Shown here: piece by piece, positions 9,518 to 17,723 of the stretch
Layout: the number at the start of each line of letters is the position of its first letter
Position numbering within the stretch: the first letter of the stretch is position 1
Assembly (NCBI GenBank): GCA_035513135.1
Contig: DATKCQ010000182.1
Coordinates: forward strand, 1-26,749
Direction of reading: 5' to 3'
From: Thermohalobaculum sp035513135
GTDB lineage: Bacteria > Pseudomonadota > Alphaproteobacteria > Rhodobacterales > Rhodobacteraceae
Length of the DNA: 26,749 nt
Notes under the pieces: model-generated
Database searches by the model: none
What the model was told of the DNA's origin: nothing
What the model saw: the letters and a program-made list of their open reading frames with translations, nothing else
Made by a program: the position numbers and the translations under genes

Positions 9518-10672
9518 ATGAAACGCTCGATTCTCGCATGGCTCGCCGCAGGCGCGATCGCGGTGGCCGGCAGTGTGCAGGCGCAGGAGGCGCCGAAGGA
9601 TCCGGAGGTCTTCAAGATCGGCGCGATCCTGGCGATGAGCGGCAAGGCCGACTGGTACGGCAAGGTCATGAGCGCCGGCATCCAGCAGGCGGTCGAGGAG
9701 ATCAACGCCGAGGGCGGGATCGACGGCATCATGCTCGAGGCGGTGATCGAGGACCACAAGAGCGGCGTGGCCAAGGAGGGCGTCTCCGCCATCACCCGGC
9801 TGATCAACCTGCACGGAGTCGAGGCGGTGCTGACCTCGTTCTCGCCGCCGACGCTGGCCATCGCGCCCATCGCCGACGAGAAGGGGATCTTGCTGCTCAA
9901 CGGCGGCGGCGTCAGCACGGCGCTGGTCGGTGCCTCGAAGTACCTGTTCCACAACCGCTCGCTGGCCTCGGACCTCGGCCGGGCGGCGGCCAAGCGCGCC
10001 AACGCGCTGGGGCTCGAGCGCATGGCCCAACTCGCCTGGAAGACGGACGCCGGCGAGAGCGTCATCGCCGCGGTCGAGCCCTACTGGGCCGAGCTGGGCG
10101 GCGAGGTGGTCGCCACCGAGTTCATGGAGGTCGGCGCGCCGAACATCGACACGCAGATCGCCAAGATGCGCGCCTCCAACCCCGACTGGGTGGCGCTGTG
10201 GCTGTTCAGCCCGGACCCCGGCCTCGCCATGAAGAAGATCCGCGAGTTCGGCATGGACGTGCCGGTGATCGGCATCGAGTACACCGACGACATCCAGAAG
10301 GTCGGCGGCCGGCACATGGAGGGCTACGAGTACACCTCGGACTACTTCACCTCGTCCGACGAGTACCCCTGGTCGCAGCAGTTCGCCGAGGGCTACAGCG
10401 AGCGCACCGGTGCGGACCCGGAGTTCTACGCCGCCAACTACTACGAGGCGGTCTACGTGGTGGCCGAGGCGATCCGCCGGGCGCGCGCCGAGGGCGGCGA
10501 CTACTGGGACGGCGCCAGGCTGGCCGAGATGATCCGCGCCAACCCGGTGTTCGACAGCGTCTACGGCGGCGAGATGACGTTCCAGGAGAACGGCGTGGCG
10601 AAGAAGCGCGTGGCGCTGTTCCGCATCGAGGACGGCGCCAGCACCTTCCTCGACTACATCACGCCCGACTGA
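9518..10672 (+). CDS. ABC transporter substrate-binding protein, branched-chain amino acid / LivK type
   Basis: This 384-residue periplasmic protein captures the substrate for the downstream Liv-type importer. It has a clear Sec signal peptide: positively charged MKRS, a hydrophobic core, and cleavage after VQA at residue 22. The mature part opens FKIGAILAMSGKADWYGK and continues AGIQQAVEEINAEGGIDG, both characteristic of type I periplasmic-binding folds of the LivK/Peripla_BP_6 group. The start has GGGAGG at 9505-9510. Members of this family in catabolic operons bind amino acids, amides, aromatic acids and other small acids, so the fold does not fix the ligand. The following genes degrade acyl-CoA compounds, suggesting a carboxylate ligand. 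A strong hairpin follows the stop codon. Confidence 0.92.
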   Translation: MKRSILAWLAAGAIAVAGSVQAQEAPKDPEVFKIGAILAMSGKADWYGKVMSAGIQQAVEEINAEGGIDGIMLEAVIEDHKSGVAKEGVSAITRLINLHGVEAVLTSFSPPTLAIAPIADEKGILLLNGGGVSTALVGASKYLFHNRSLASDLGRAAAKRANALGLERMAQLAWKTDAGESVIAAVEPYWAELGGEVVATEFMEVGAPNIDTQIAKMRASNPDWVALWLFSPDPGLAMKKIREFGMDVPVIGIEYTDDIQKVGGRHMEGYEYTSDYFTSSDEYPWSQQFAEGYSERTGADPEFYAANYYEAVYVVAEAIRRARAEGGDYWDGARLAEMIRANPVFDSVYGGEMTFQENGVAKKRVALFRIEDGASTFLDYITPD

Positions 10673-10695
10673 GCGCGCCAGCCGGGGCGGCATGA

Positions 10696-10722
10696 GGGGG
10701 CAGGCGCCCGGCGCCTGCTCCC
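10696..10722 (+). terminator. Strong intercistronic stem-loop between the livK-like and livH-like genes
   Basis: GGGGGCAGGCGC and GCGCCTGCTCCC pair over 12 positions (one G-U wobble) around a 3-nt loop. There is no T-run after it. In E. coli malE-malF and similar binding-protein operons, such structures protect the upstream message or attenuate readthrough, giving more binding protein than permease. The same role is inferred here. Confidence 0.5.
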
Positions 10723-10749
10723 GTCCGCCCCTCACCGCGGGGGCCGCAA

Positions 10750-11619
10750 ATGGACCTTCTGCTCCAGCTCTTCGTCAACGGGGTGATCAACGGCAGCCAC
10801 TACGCGCTGCTGGGCATCGGCTTCGGCCTGATCTTCGCCACCACCCGGATCGTGCATTTCGCCTACGGCCCGATCTTCACCTTCGCCGCCTATGTGGGCT
10901 GGTATGTGGCGGGCAGCCTAGGCCTGCCGGTGTGGCTGGGGCTGCTCGCCGCCATCGCCGGGGGGCTGGGGCTGGGGCTGCTCAGCTACGTCGCGGTCTA
11001 CCGGCCGCTGGAGCTGCGGAATGCGCCGGTGCTGGTGCCGCTGATCGCCTCGCTCGGGCTCTACATCGTGATCGAGAACCTGGTCGGCGTGTTCTTCGGC
11101 TCGGGCGTGCGGGTGGTCGAGGACCTCGACTACGGCATCTACTTCCTTGGCCCGGTGTTCTTCACCTCGATCCATGTCTGGCAGATCGTCAGCCTGGTGG
11201 TGGTCGGCGGGGCGCTCTGGTCCTTCCTGCGCCTGACCCGCTACGGCAAGGCGATTCTCGCCATGACCGACGACCCGGAGATGGCCCGCGTGATCGGCAT
11301 CGACACCTTCCGCATCGCGCTCCTGGTCTTCGCCATCGGCTCGGCGGTGTCGGCGGTGCCGGCGATGCTGATCCTGCTCAAGGACGGAGCCAGCACGCAT
11401 ATGGGGTTCGCCGCGGTGTTCATGGCGTTCGTGGCGGTGATCGTGGGCGGCGTCGGCTCGCTGAAGGGGGCGGCGGCGGGCGGCTTCCTGCTCGGCCTCG
11501 TGCAGAGCCTGGGGCTGTGGCAGATCCCGACCGAGTGGCAGGCCTCGATCGCCTTCGTCGTGCTCTATTTGATGATCCTGCTGCGCCCGGAAGGGCTGTT
11601 CGGCGTGCGCTGGCGCTGA
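10750..11619 (+). CDS. livH: Branched-chain amino acid-type ABC transporter permease (LivH)
   Basis: This 289-residue inner-membrane permease forms half of the transport channel. It starts MDLLLQLFVNGVINGSHYALLGIGFGLIFATTRIVHFAYG, a typical LivH N-terminus, and has about eight hydrophobic segments. The cytoplasmic ATPase-contacting loop RYGKAILAMTDDPEMARVIGID and the late VAVIVGGVGSLKGAAAGGFLLGL are both family hallmarks. The C-terminus PEGLFGVRWR is also typical. The upstream ribosome-binding site is weak, and the gene lies 77 bp after livK behind a stem-loop, consistent with lower expression than the binding protein. It pairs with the LivM domain encoded next. Confidence 0.92.
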   Translation: MDLLLQLFVNGVINGSHYALLGIGFGLIFATTRIVHFAYGPIFTFAAYVGWYVAGSLGLPVWLGLLAAIAGGLGLGLLSYVAVYRPLELRNAPVLVPLIASLGLYIVIENLVGVFFGSGVRVVEDLDYGIYFLGPVFFTSIHVWQIVSLVVVGGALWSFLRLTRYGKAILAMTDDPEMARVIGIDTFRIALLVFAIGSAVSAVPAMLILLKDGASTHMGFAAVFMAFVAVIVGGVGSLKGAAAGGFLLGLVQSLGLWQIPTEWQASIAFVVLYLMILLRPEGLFGVRWR

Positions 11620-11631
11620 GGGGGGCGAGCG

Positions 11632-13335
11632 ATGGACTACCTGCTGCACGTCCTGGTGATGCTCTGCCTCTACGTCATCCTGGCGAGCTCGTTCAACCTC
11701 TTGATCGGCTTCGCCGGGCTGTTCGCGCTGTCGCACGCGGCGTTCTACGCGCTCGGGGCCTACGCCACGGCGATCGTCGCCACCAGCCTCGGCCTGCCGT
11801 TCCCGCTGCCGCTGATCGTCGCGGTCGCCTTCACCGCGGCGATGAGCGTGCTGATCGCCGTGCCGGCACTGCGCGTGAGCGGGCACTACCTGGTGGTGGT
11901 CTCGCTGGCGCTGCAGATCATCGTGATCGAGGTGATCCTCAACTGGACCTCGCTCACCGGCGGCACCGACGGCATCAGCGGCGTGCCGGCCTACAGCATC
12001 GGTGGCTGGCGGCTCGACAGCCCGGGGCGCTTCCTGATCGCGGCGGGGCTGGGGGCGGCGGTCTGCTTCTGGGTCTGCTGGCGGCTGGCGCATTCACCGT
12101 TCGGCCGGGCGCTGCGCGCCATGCGCGAGAACGAGGACGCGGCCGAGGCGGTGGGCAAGAACATCCTCTACATGAAGGTCACCGTGTTCGCCTTCTCGGC
12201 CGGGCTGGCGGCGGTCGCGGGCACGCTGTTCGCGCGCTACTACACCTATGTCGGCGCCCAGAGCTTCACCATCGACGAGACCATCTACATCCTGGCCATG
12301 GTGATCCTCGGCGGCACCGCCAACCTGTGGGGCTCGGTGCTGGGCGCGGCGATCCTGGTGTTCCTGCCCGAGCTTCTGAAGTTCGTCGAGCTGCCCGTCG
12401 ACATCGCCGACAAGCTGCGCCTGGTGATCTACGGCCTGATCCTGATCCTGATCCTGCGCTTCCGGCCCGAGGGGCTGCTGCCCGAGCCGAAGGGCGCGCG
12501 CGCCATGTTCGTGCCGGTCGACGCCGAGCGCCAGGCGGCGGATTCGAGCGACCTCTTCGCCGGGGCGCAAGGCGGCGCGGGCGACGTCATCCTCGAGGGG
12601 CGCAAGCTGCGCAAGACCTTCGGCGGCATCACCGCGGTGGCCGACTTCAGCATCGAGCTGCGCAAGGGCCGGATCACCGGGCTGATCGGGCCGAACGGCG
12701 CCGGCAAGACCACCGCCTTCAACCTGCTGACCGGGTTCCTGAAGCCCGACTCGGGCGAGATCGTGCTGCGCGGCGAGAGCATCGGCAACCGCAAGCCGCA
12801 CGAGCTGGTGGCGGCGGGGGTGGCGCGCTCGTTCCAGGACCTGCGCCTGTTCACCCGGATGACGGTGATCGAGAACGTGCTGGTGGCCCTGCCCCGCCAG
12901 GCGGGCGACGACATCGTGCCGGTCTACCTGCGGCCGGCGCGGGTGCGCGCCGAGGAGCGCGCCAACACCGCCCGGGCCATGGAGATCCTGCGCTTCGTCG
13001 AGCTCGACGCGAAGGCGCACGAGACGGCGGAGAACCTCTCCTACGCCGAGGAGAAGCTGCTGGTGGTCGCCCGCCTCCTGGCCACCGGCGCCGAGGTGCT
13101 GCTGTTCGACGAGCCGATGTCGGGCCTCGACCGCACCACGCTCGAGGAGGTCTTCCCGGTGATCCGCCGGCTCGCCGAGAACGGCAAGGTGGTGTGCATC
13201 ATCGAGCACAACCTCGACGTCATCAAGGAGCTGTGCGACGTGGTCTACTTCCTCGACGAAGGCCGCGCCCTGGCGGTCGGCACGCCCGACGAGCTGATGA
13301 ACGACCCCGAGCTGGCCACGAGGTATTTCAAATGA
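11632..13335 (+). CDS. LivM-LivG fusion: branched-chain amino acid-type ABC transporter permease and ATPase in one chain
   Basis: This 567-residue protein joins two normally separate subunits. Residues about 1-285 are a LivM permease (SFNLLIGFAGLFALSHAAFYALGAYA, RALRAMRENEDAAEAVGKN, MVILGGTANLWGSVLGA, RFRPEGLLPEPKG). A linker of about 35 residues leads to a LivG ATPase from about 325. The ATPase has Walker A GPNGAGKTT, Q-loop SFQDLRLF, Walker B VLLFDEPMSGLD and switch His in IIEHN. The ABC signature reads LSYAEEK, where LivG usually has a Gly-Gln pair (LxYGQQR). No frameshift is visible. The gene lies 12 bp after livH and overlaps livF by 4 bp (ATGA). Fused LivMG proteins occur in some catabolic operons; the signature variant is worth noting. 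Confidence 0.93.
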   Translation: MDYLLHVLVMLCLYVILASSFNLLIGFAGLFALSHAAFYALGAYATAIVATSLGLPFPLPLIVAVAFTAAMSVLIAVPALRVSGHYLVVVSLALQIIVIEVILNWTSLTGGTDGISGVPAYSIGGWRLDSPGRFLIAAGLGAAVCFWVCWRLAHSPFGRALRAMRENEDAAEAVGKNILYMKVTVFAFSAGLAAVAGTLFARYYTYVGAQSFTIDETIYILAMVILGGTANLWGSVLGAAILVFLPELLKFVELPVDIADKLRLVIYGLILILILRFRPEGLLPEPKGARAMFVPVDAERQAADSSDLFAGAQGGAGDVILEGRKLRKTFGGITAVADFSIELRKGRITGLIGPNGAGKTTAFNLLTGFLKPDSGEIVLRGESIGNRKPHELVAAGVARSFQDLRLFTRMTVIENVLVALPRQAGDDIVPVYLRPARVRAEERANTARAMEILRFVELDAKAHETAENLSYAEEKLLVVARLLATGAEVLLFDEPMSGLDRTTLEEVFPVIRRLAENGKVVCIIEHNLDVIKELCDVVYFLDEGRALAVGTPDELMNDPELATRYFK

Positions 13336-14060
13336 GCGCGGTGTCCCGGACCAACGGGGCGATCCTCGAGACCCGCCGGCTCGCCGCCGGCTACGGCAGG
13401 AAGCGGGTGGTGCACGGCATCGACCTCACCCTGAACGAGGGCGAGGTGCTGCTGGTGCTGGGCCACAACGGGGCGGGCAAGACCACGCTGATGCGGGCGA
13501 TCTTCGGCCTGCTGTCGCCCATGGAGGGCGAGGTCCGGCTCGACGGGCGCGACATCACCGGACGCACGCCGGCGGCGAACGTCGGCGACGGCATCGCCTT
13601 CGTGCCGCAGGGCCACGGCATCTTCAAGAGCCTGACGGTGCGCGACAATCTGGCGCTCGGCGCCTTCGCCGAGCGGGACATGGCGAAGGTGCCCGAGCGC
13701 CTCGAGAGCGTGTTCGGCCTCTTCCCGATCCTGCGCGAGCGGGCCGGGCAGATCGGCGGCACGCTGTCGGGCGGGCAGCAGCAGATGCTCGCCATCGGCA
13801 TGGCGCTGATGCACGGGCCGCGCGTGCTGATCCTCGACGAGCCCTCGATCGGGCTGGCGCCGAACCTGGTCGAGCGGGTGATGCAGTCGATTACCACGAT
13901 CAACCGGGAGTTCGGCACCTCGATCCTCATGGTCGAGCAGAACGTCGCGCTGAGCCTGCCGATCGCCAGCCGCGTCGTGGTGATCAAGACCGGTGCGGTG
14001 GTCTACGAGGGCGCGCCCGAGCCGCTCCACGACCATGTCCGCCTGATGCAGCTTTTCTGA
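13332..14060 (+). CDS. livF: Branched-chain amino acid-type ABC transporter ATP-binding protein (LivF)
   Basis: This 242-residue ATPase pairs with the LivG half of the preceding fusion to power import. It has Walker A GHNGAGKTT, the Q-loop in FVPQGHGIFKSLTV, a full signature LSGGQQQM, Walker B VLILDEPSIGLAP and the D-loop after it. The switch position reads VEQN, with Gln in place of His, as is normal for LivF. The start ATG overlaps the stop of the upstream gene (ATGA), so translation is coupled. It keeps the full signature sequence, whereas its LivG partner has a variant one, so one of the two composite ATP sites may be weaker. Confidence 0.93.
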   Translation: MSAVSRTNGAILETRRLAAGYGRKRVVHGIDLTLNEGEVLLVLGHNGAGKTTLMRAIFGLLSPMEGEVRLDGRDITGRTPAANVGDGIAFVPQGHGIFKSLTVRDNLALGAFAERDMAKVPERLESVFGLFPILRERAGQIGGTLSGGQQQMLAIGMALMHGPRVLILDEPSIGLAPNLVERVMQSITTINREFGTSILMVEQNVALSLPIASRVVVIKTGAVVYEGAPEPLHDHVRLMQLF

Positions 14061-14072
14061 GGGAGGGATCCG

Positions 14073-15113
14073 ATGCCTGCGCGATGGAAGCACCGGCCCG
14101 AGGGCTCGACCTGGGGCGATTTCGGCCCCGACGACGAGAACGGGCGGCTCAACCTGATCACCCCCGAGCGGGTGCGCGCCGCGGTCGCCGAGGTGCGCGA
14201 GGGGCGGACCTTCTGCCTCAGCCTGCCGCTCGACTACCCGGGCGGCAACCTGCTGAACTCGCGCCGCCACCCGCCGCGGCTGTTCGCCACCGAGCGCCGG
14301 GGAAAGCCCAACTACAACTACGTGCTGGCCGAGGAGCGCGACGTCTGGACCGACGTGATCAGCGACGACGCGGTGCTGATCCACACGCAGTACTCGACCC
14401 AGTGGGACTCGCTCGCCCATGTGGGCGCGCTGTTCGACTCCGACGGCGACGGCGAGGCGGAAATCGTCTACTACAACGGCTGGCGCGGCGGCGAGCATGT
14501 GGTCGGGCCCGCCGGGCACGCCCGCGGCGAGGGCTGCGGCGCCTACGAGGGCACGCATGCCGACCGGCTCGGCATCGACAGGATGGCCGAGCGCTGCGTG
14601 CAGGGCCGCGGCGTGATGATCGACCTGCACGCCCATTTTGGCGAGGCGCCGAAGGCCGTGGGCCATGACGACCTGATGCGGGTGATCGAGGCCGACGGCG
14701 TCGTGGTCGAGGAGGGCGACATGGTCTGCCTGCACACCGGCTACGCGGCCATGGTGCTGGCGATGCGCAAGGCACCGACGGCCGAGAAGCTGCACGGCTC
14801 CTGCGCGGCGCTGAACGGGCGCGACGAACGGCTGCTCCGGTGGGTCACCGACAGCGGGCTCGCGGTGCTGATCGCCGACAACTACGCGGTCGAGGCCTAC
14901 CCCTCCGAGCCGGGCGAGGGCCGGCACGCCGCGCTGCCGCTGCACGAGCATTGCCTGTTCAAGCTGGGCGTGCATCTGGGCGAGCTGTGGCACCTCTCCG
15001 AGCTCGCCAGCCACCTGCGCGCCGCGGGGCGCAGCCGCTTCCTGCTGACCGCGCCGCCGCTCAGGCTGCCCGGCGCGGTGGGCTCGCCGGCCATGCCGGT
15101 GGCGACGGTATGA
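14073..15113 (+). CDS. Cyclase family protein (KynB-like fold, PF04199)
   Basis: This 346-residue protein belongs to the metal-dependent cyclase/kynurenine-formamidase fold, whose members hydrolyse amides, lactones or cyclic amides. It is longer than KynB (about 210), as in the larger cyclase subgroup of catabolic operons. The metal motif HxGTHxDxxxH is altered: it reads QYSTQWDSLAH (106-116), so the first two His are Gln106 and Gln110 while Asp112 and His116 remain. GTHADRLGID and the His in MIDLHAHF could supply other ligands. Gln versions of this motif occur in homologues I recall, so activity is not excluded. GGGAGGGA precedes the ATG, 12 bp after livF. Its place directly after the importer suggests an early hydrolytic step on the imported compound. 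Confidence 0.85.
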   Translation: MPARWKHRPEGSTWGDFGPDDENGRLNLITPERVRAAVAEVREGRTFCLSLPLDYPGGNLLNSRRHPPRLFATERRGKPNYNYVLAEERDVWTDVISDDAVLIHTQYSTQWDSLAHVGALFDSDGDGEAEIVYYNGWRGGEHVVGPAGHARGEGCGAYEGTHADRLGIDRMAERCVQGRGVMIDLHAHFGEAPKAVGHDDLMRVIEADGVVVEEGDMVCLHTGYAAMVLAMRKAPTAEKLHGSCAALNGRDERLLRWVTDSGLAVLIADNYAVEAYPSEPGEGRHAALPLHEHCLFKLGVHLGELWHLSELASHLRAAGRSRFLLTAPPLRLPGAVGSPAMPVATV

Positions 15114-15151
15114 CGCCGCGAAACCTGTCCTGAACCAGCGGGGAGCAAGCC

Positions 15152-16318
15152 ATGGCCGTGATCTGGGAGCCCGAGCGCGGGGCCGACGAGCGACGCTGGT
15201 TCGATCTCGCGGACCGGCTGAGCCGCGAGCAGTTCGAGCCGCTGGCCGCGGAACTCGACCGCGACCAGCGCTACCCCTACGAGCACGTCGAGGTGATGAA
15301 GGAGCACGGGCTGACCGGCCTGTTCCTGCCGCAGGAGCATGGCGGCCGGGGCGCCTCGCTCGCCGCGGTGGTCGGCGTGGTCGAGCGGGTCGCCGAGGCC
15401 TGCGCCTCGACCGCCGCCATCCTCGCCGCCTACCAGCTCGGCGCCTTCCCGGTGCTGCTCGCCGGGCGCGAGGACCAGAAACAAAAATATCTCGGCGGCA
15501 TGGCGCGCGGCATCGCCGTGTGCTTCGCGCTGAGCGAGCGGGGTGCCGGCTCGGACGCCGCGGCGATCCGGGCCACGGCGACGCGCGAGGGCGACGGCTG
15601 GCGCCTCAAGGGCGAGAAGTGCTGGCTCGGCAATGGCGGCGTGTCGCAGCACTACATCTTCTTCGCCCAAACCGATCCGGAGGCCAAGGGCCGCGGCATC
15701 ACCGCCTTCATGCTCGACAAGGACCAGGACGGCGTCGTGATCGACTTCTTCGAGGACAAGATGGGCATCCGCGGCACGCTCACCAGCAACCTCAAGGTTG
15801 ACGCGGTGGTGCCCGACGAGGCGATGCTGGGCGAGCCCGGGCGCGGGCTGGGGCTCGCCCTGCGCACCCTCAATGTCGGGCGCGTGACCGTGGCCGCGCA
15901 GGCGCTGGGCATCGGGCTGGCGGCCTGGCGCGCGGCGAGCCGCTATGCCGTCCGGCGCCGGACCTTCGGCCAGCCGATCATCGAGCACCAGGGGGTGGGC
16001 TTCCGGCTCGCCGACGCCGCCACCGAGCTCTCGGCGGCGCGGATGCTGCTGTGGGAGGCGGCCCGCGCCTACGATGCGGGGCGCGACATCGCCACGCTGG
16101 GCGCCATGACCAAGCTCTACGCCAGCGAGGTTTCGCACCGCGCGGTGGACGCGGCGGTGCAGGTGCTGGGCGGCGCCGGCTACGTCAAGCCGAGCCCGGT
16201 CGAGCGCTACTACCGCGACCAGCGCATCACCGAGATCTACGAGGGCACCTCCGAGATCCAGCGGCTGGTGATCGCGCGGGCGATTCGCAAGGACGCCGAG
16301 GGATCGAACGAGGGCTGA
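15152..16318 (+). CDS. Acyl-CoA dehydrogenase
   Basis: This 388-residue flavoenzyme has the usual length for short/medium-chain acyl-CoA dehydrogenases, which introduce an alpha-beta double bond and pass electrons to electron-transfer flavoprotein. N-terminal helical text HGLTGLFLPQEHGGRG leads to CFALSERGAGSDAAAI, the FAD/substrate motif usually ALTEPGAGSD. GVGFRLADAATELSAARMLL and ITEIYEGTSEIQRLVIAR follow; Glu364 in YEGTSEIQ is at the usual catalytic-base position. GGGAGC lies before the ATG. No ETF genes are in the window. In the operon it would act after CoA activation and before the MaoC hydratases. Confidence 0.95.
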   Translation: MAVIWEPERGADERRWFDLADRLSREQFEPLAAELDRDQRYPYEHVEVMKEHGLTGLFLPQEHGGRGASLAAVVGVVERVAEACASTAAILAAYQLGAFPVLLAGREDQKQKYLGGMARGIAVCFALSERGAGSDAAAIRATATREGDGWRLKGEKCWLGNGGVSQHYIFFAQTDPEAKGRGITAFMLDKDQDGVVIDFFEDKMGIRGTLTSNLKVDAVVPDEAMLGEPGRGLGLALRTLNVGRVTVAAQALGIGLAAWRAASRYAVRRRTFGQPIIEHQGVGFRLADAATELSAARMLLWEAARAYDAGRDIATLGAMTKLYASEVSHRAVDAAVQVLGGAGYVKPSPVERYYRDQRITEIYEGTSEIQRLVIARAIRKDAEGSNEG

Positions 16319-16373
16319 CGCAGCGATGGCCGAGGTCGAAAAGATCGCGGACGACAGGGCGGAGGGGACCGGG

Positions 16374-17717
16374 ATGACGGCCGGCCGGATTCTGGGCACG
16401 CCGCACGCGCCGGAGATCTGGGACGCCTGCGAGACCTGGTCGCGCGACCGCATCGAGAGCCACCAGCTCGAGCGGCTCAAGGCCCAGCTCGCCCATGTGG
16501 CGCGCGCCAGCCGGCACTATGCCAAAGTGTTCGCCGAGGCGGGCTTCGAGCCGGGCGATCTAAAGGGGCTCGACGAGCTTCGCGCCCTGCCGCTGACGCG
16601 CAAGGCCGACTATCTCAGGGCGCTCGGCGCGGCGCCGCCCTTCGGCGCAATGCTGGCCGTGGACCCGGCGGAGGTGGTGCGGGTGCACTTCTCCTCCGGC
16701 ACCACGGCGAAGCCCTCGCCCGACTGCTGGACCGCGGCCGACATCGCGCGCTGGACCGACCTCTACGCGCGGCTGGCCTACAGCCAGGGCGTGCGGCGGG
16801 GCGACGTCTACCAGTGCCTGTTCAACTTCTCCTGGTTCGTCGGGGGGCTCGGCGGGCTGATGGCCTACCAGCGCATCGGCGCCACCTGCATTCCCGGCGG
16901 CAGCGGCGACTCCGAGCGCCAGGTCGCGACCATGTTCGACTACGGCACCACCGCGGTCACGGCGACACCCTCGTTCATGGCGCATCTGGGCGAGGTGGCG
17001 CGGCGCATGGGGCGCGAGCCGCGGGCGACGAAGCTCTCGAAGATCATGCTGGGCGGCGAGCCCGGCGCCAGCATCCCCGCCACCCGGCGGATGCTCGAGG
17101 AGCTGTGGGACGCCAAGTGCTTCGACGGCTATGGCAGCCTCGAGTTCCAGCCGATCGGCTGGGACTGCGCGGCGCAGCAGGGCCCGCACCTGGTCGAGGA
17201 CTTCGCGGTCGCGGAGGTGCTCGACCCCGAGACCGGCGCGCCGGTCGCGGACGGCACGGCGGGCGTGCTGGTGCTGACCCATCTTGACAAGCAGGCGATG
17301 CCGCTGGTGCGCTGGTGGACGGGCGACATGGTGGTGCGCGACCCGGCGCGCTGCGCCTGCGGGCGCACGCATGCGCGGCTCGCGGGCGGCGTGCGCGGCC
17401 GGGCCGACGACATGCTGGTGATCCGGGGCGTGAACGTCTTCCCCTCGGCCATCGAGGAGCTGGTGCGCGCGCTGCCCGGCAGCACGGGCGAGTACCTGAT
17501 CGTCATCGACCGCGACGTGCGTGACCCGGCATCGGGGTTCCTCAACGGGCTGAAGCTGCGCGTCGAGGCGGCGGCCGGGGCGCCGGCGGATCTCGGCGAG
17601 CGGATCGCGGCCGAGGTGCGCGCGAAGCTGCAGGTGCGCGCGCGCGTCGAGATGGTGGAGGCGGGCGCCCTGCCGCGCAGCACGCACAAGGCGCGGCGCA
17701 TCCTGCGCGAGGACTGA
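16374..17717 (+). CDS. Phenylacetate-CoA ligase-like AMP-forming CoA ligase (PaaK family)
   Basis: This 447-residue adenylate-forming enzyme activates a carboxylic acid to its CoA thioester using ATP. PaaK features are QLERLKAQLAHVARASRHYAKVF near the N-terminus, P-loop SSGTTAKP (108-115; the usual Gly is Ala), DGYGSLEF, a CACGRTH cluster before the C-terminal domain, and RADDMLVIRGVNVFPSAIEE. The C-terminal Lys in THKARRILRED is at the usual catalytic position. PaaK substrates are mostly aromatic or heteroaromatic acids, which hints at the pathway substrate. An in-frame ATG at 16326 would add 16 residues and lies only 8 bp from the upstream stop, but GGAGGGG six bases before ATG 16374 is a far better ribosome-binding site. 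Confidence 0.9.
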   Translation: MTAGRILGTPHAPEIWDACETWSRDRIESHQLERLKAQLAHVARASRHYAKVFAEAGFEPGDLKGLDELRALPLTRKADYLRALGAAPPFGAMLAVDPAEVVRVHFSSGTTAKPSPDCWTAADIARWTDLYARLAYSQGVRRGDVYQCLFNFSWFVGGLGGLMAYQRIGATCIPGGSGDSERQVATMFDYGTTAVTATPSFMAHLGEVARRMGREPRATKLSKIMLGGEPGASIPATRRMLEELWDAKCFDGYGSLEFQPIGWDCAAQQGPHLVEDFAVAEVLDPETGAPVADGTAGVLVLTHLDKQAMPLVRWWTGDMVVRDPARCACGRTHARLAGGVRGRADDMLVIRGVNVFPSAIEELVRALPGSTGEYLIVIDRDVRDPASGFLNGLKLRVEAAAGAPADLGERIAAEVRAKLQVRARVEMVEAGALPRSTHKARRILRED

Positions 17718-17723
17718 GCGGCG

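Noticed and set aside
10692..13331. Plus-strand open frame running through livH and the LivMG gene into livF
   Set aside because: Upstream of 13332 the translation is Arg/Gly/Ala-rich shadow of the two permease genes; only the part from 13332 is real LivF.
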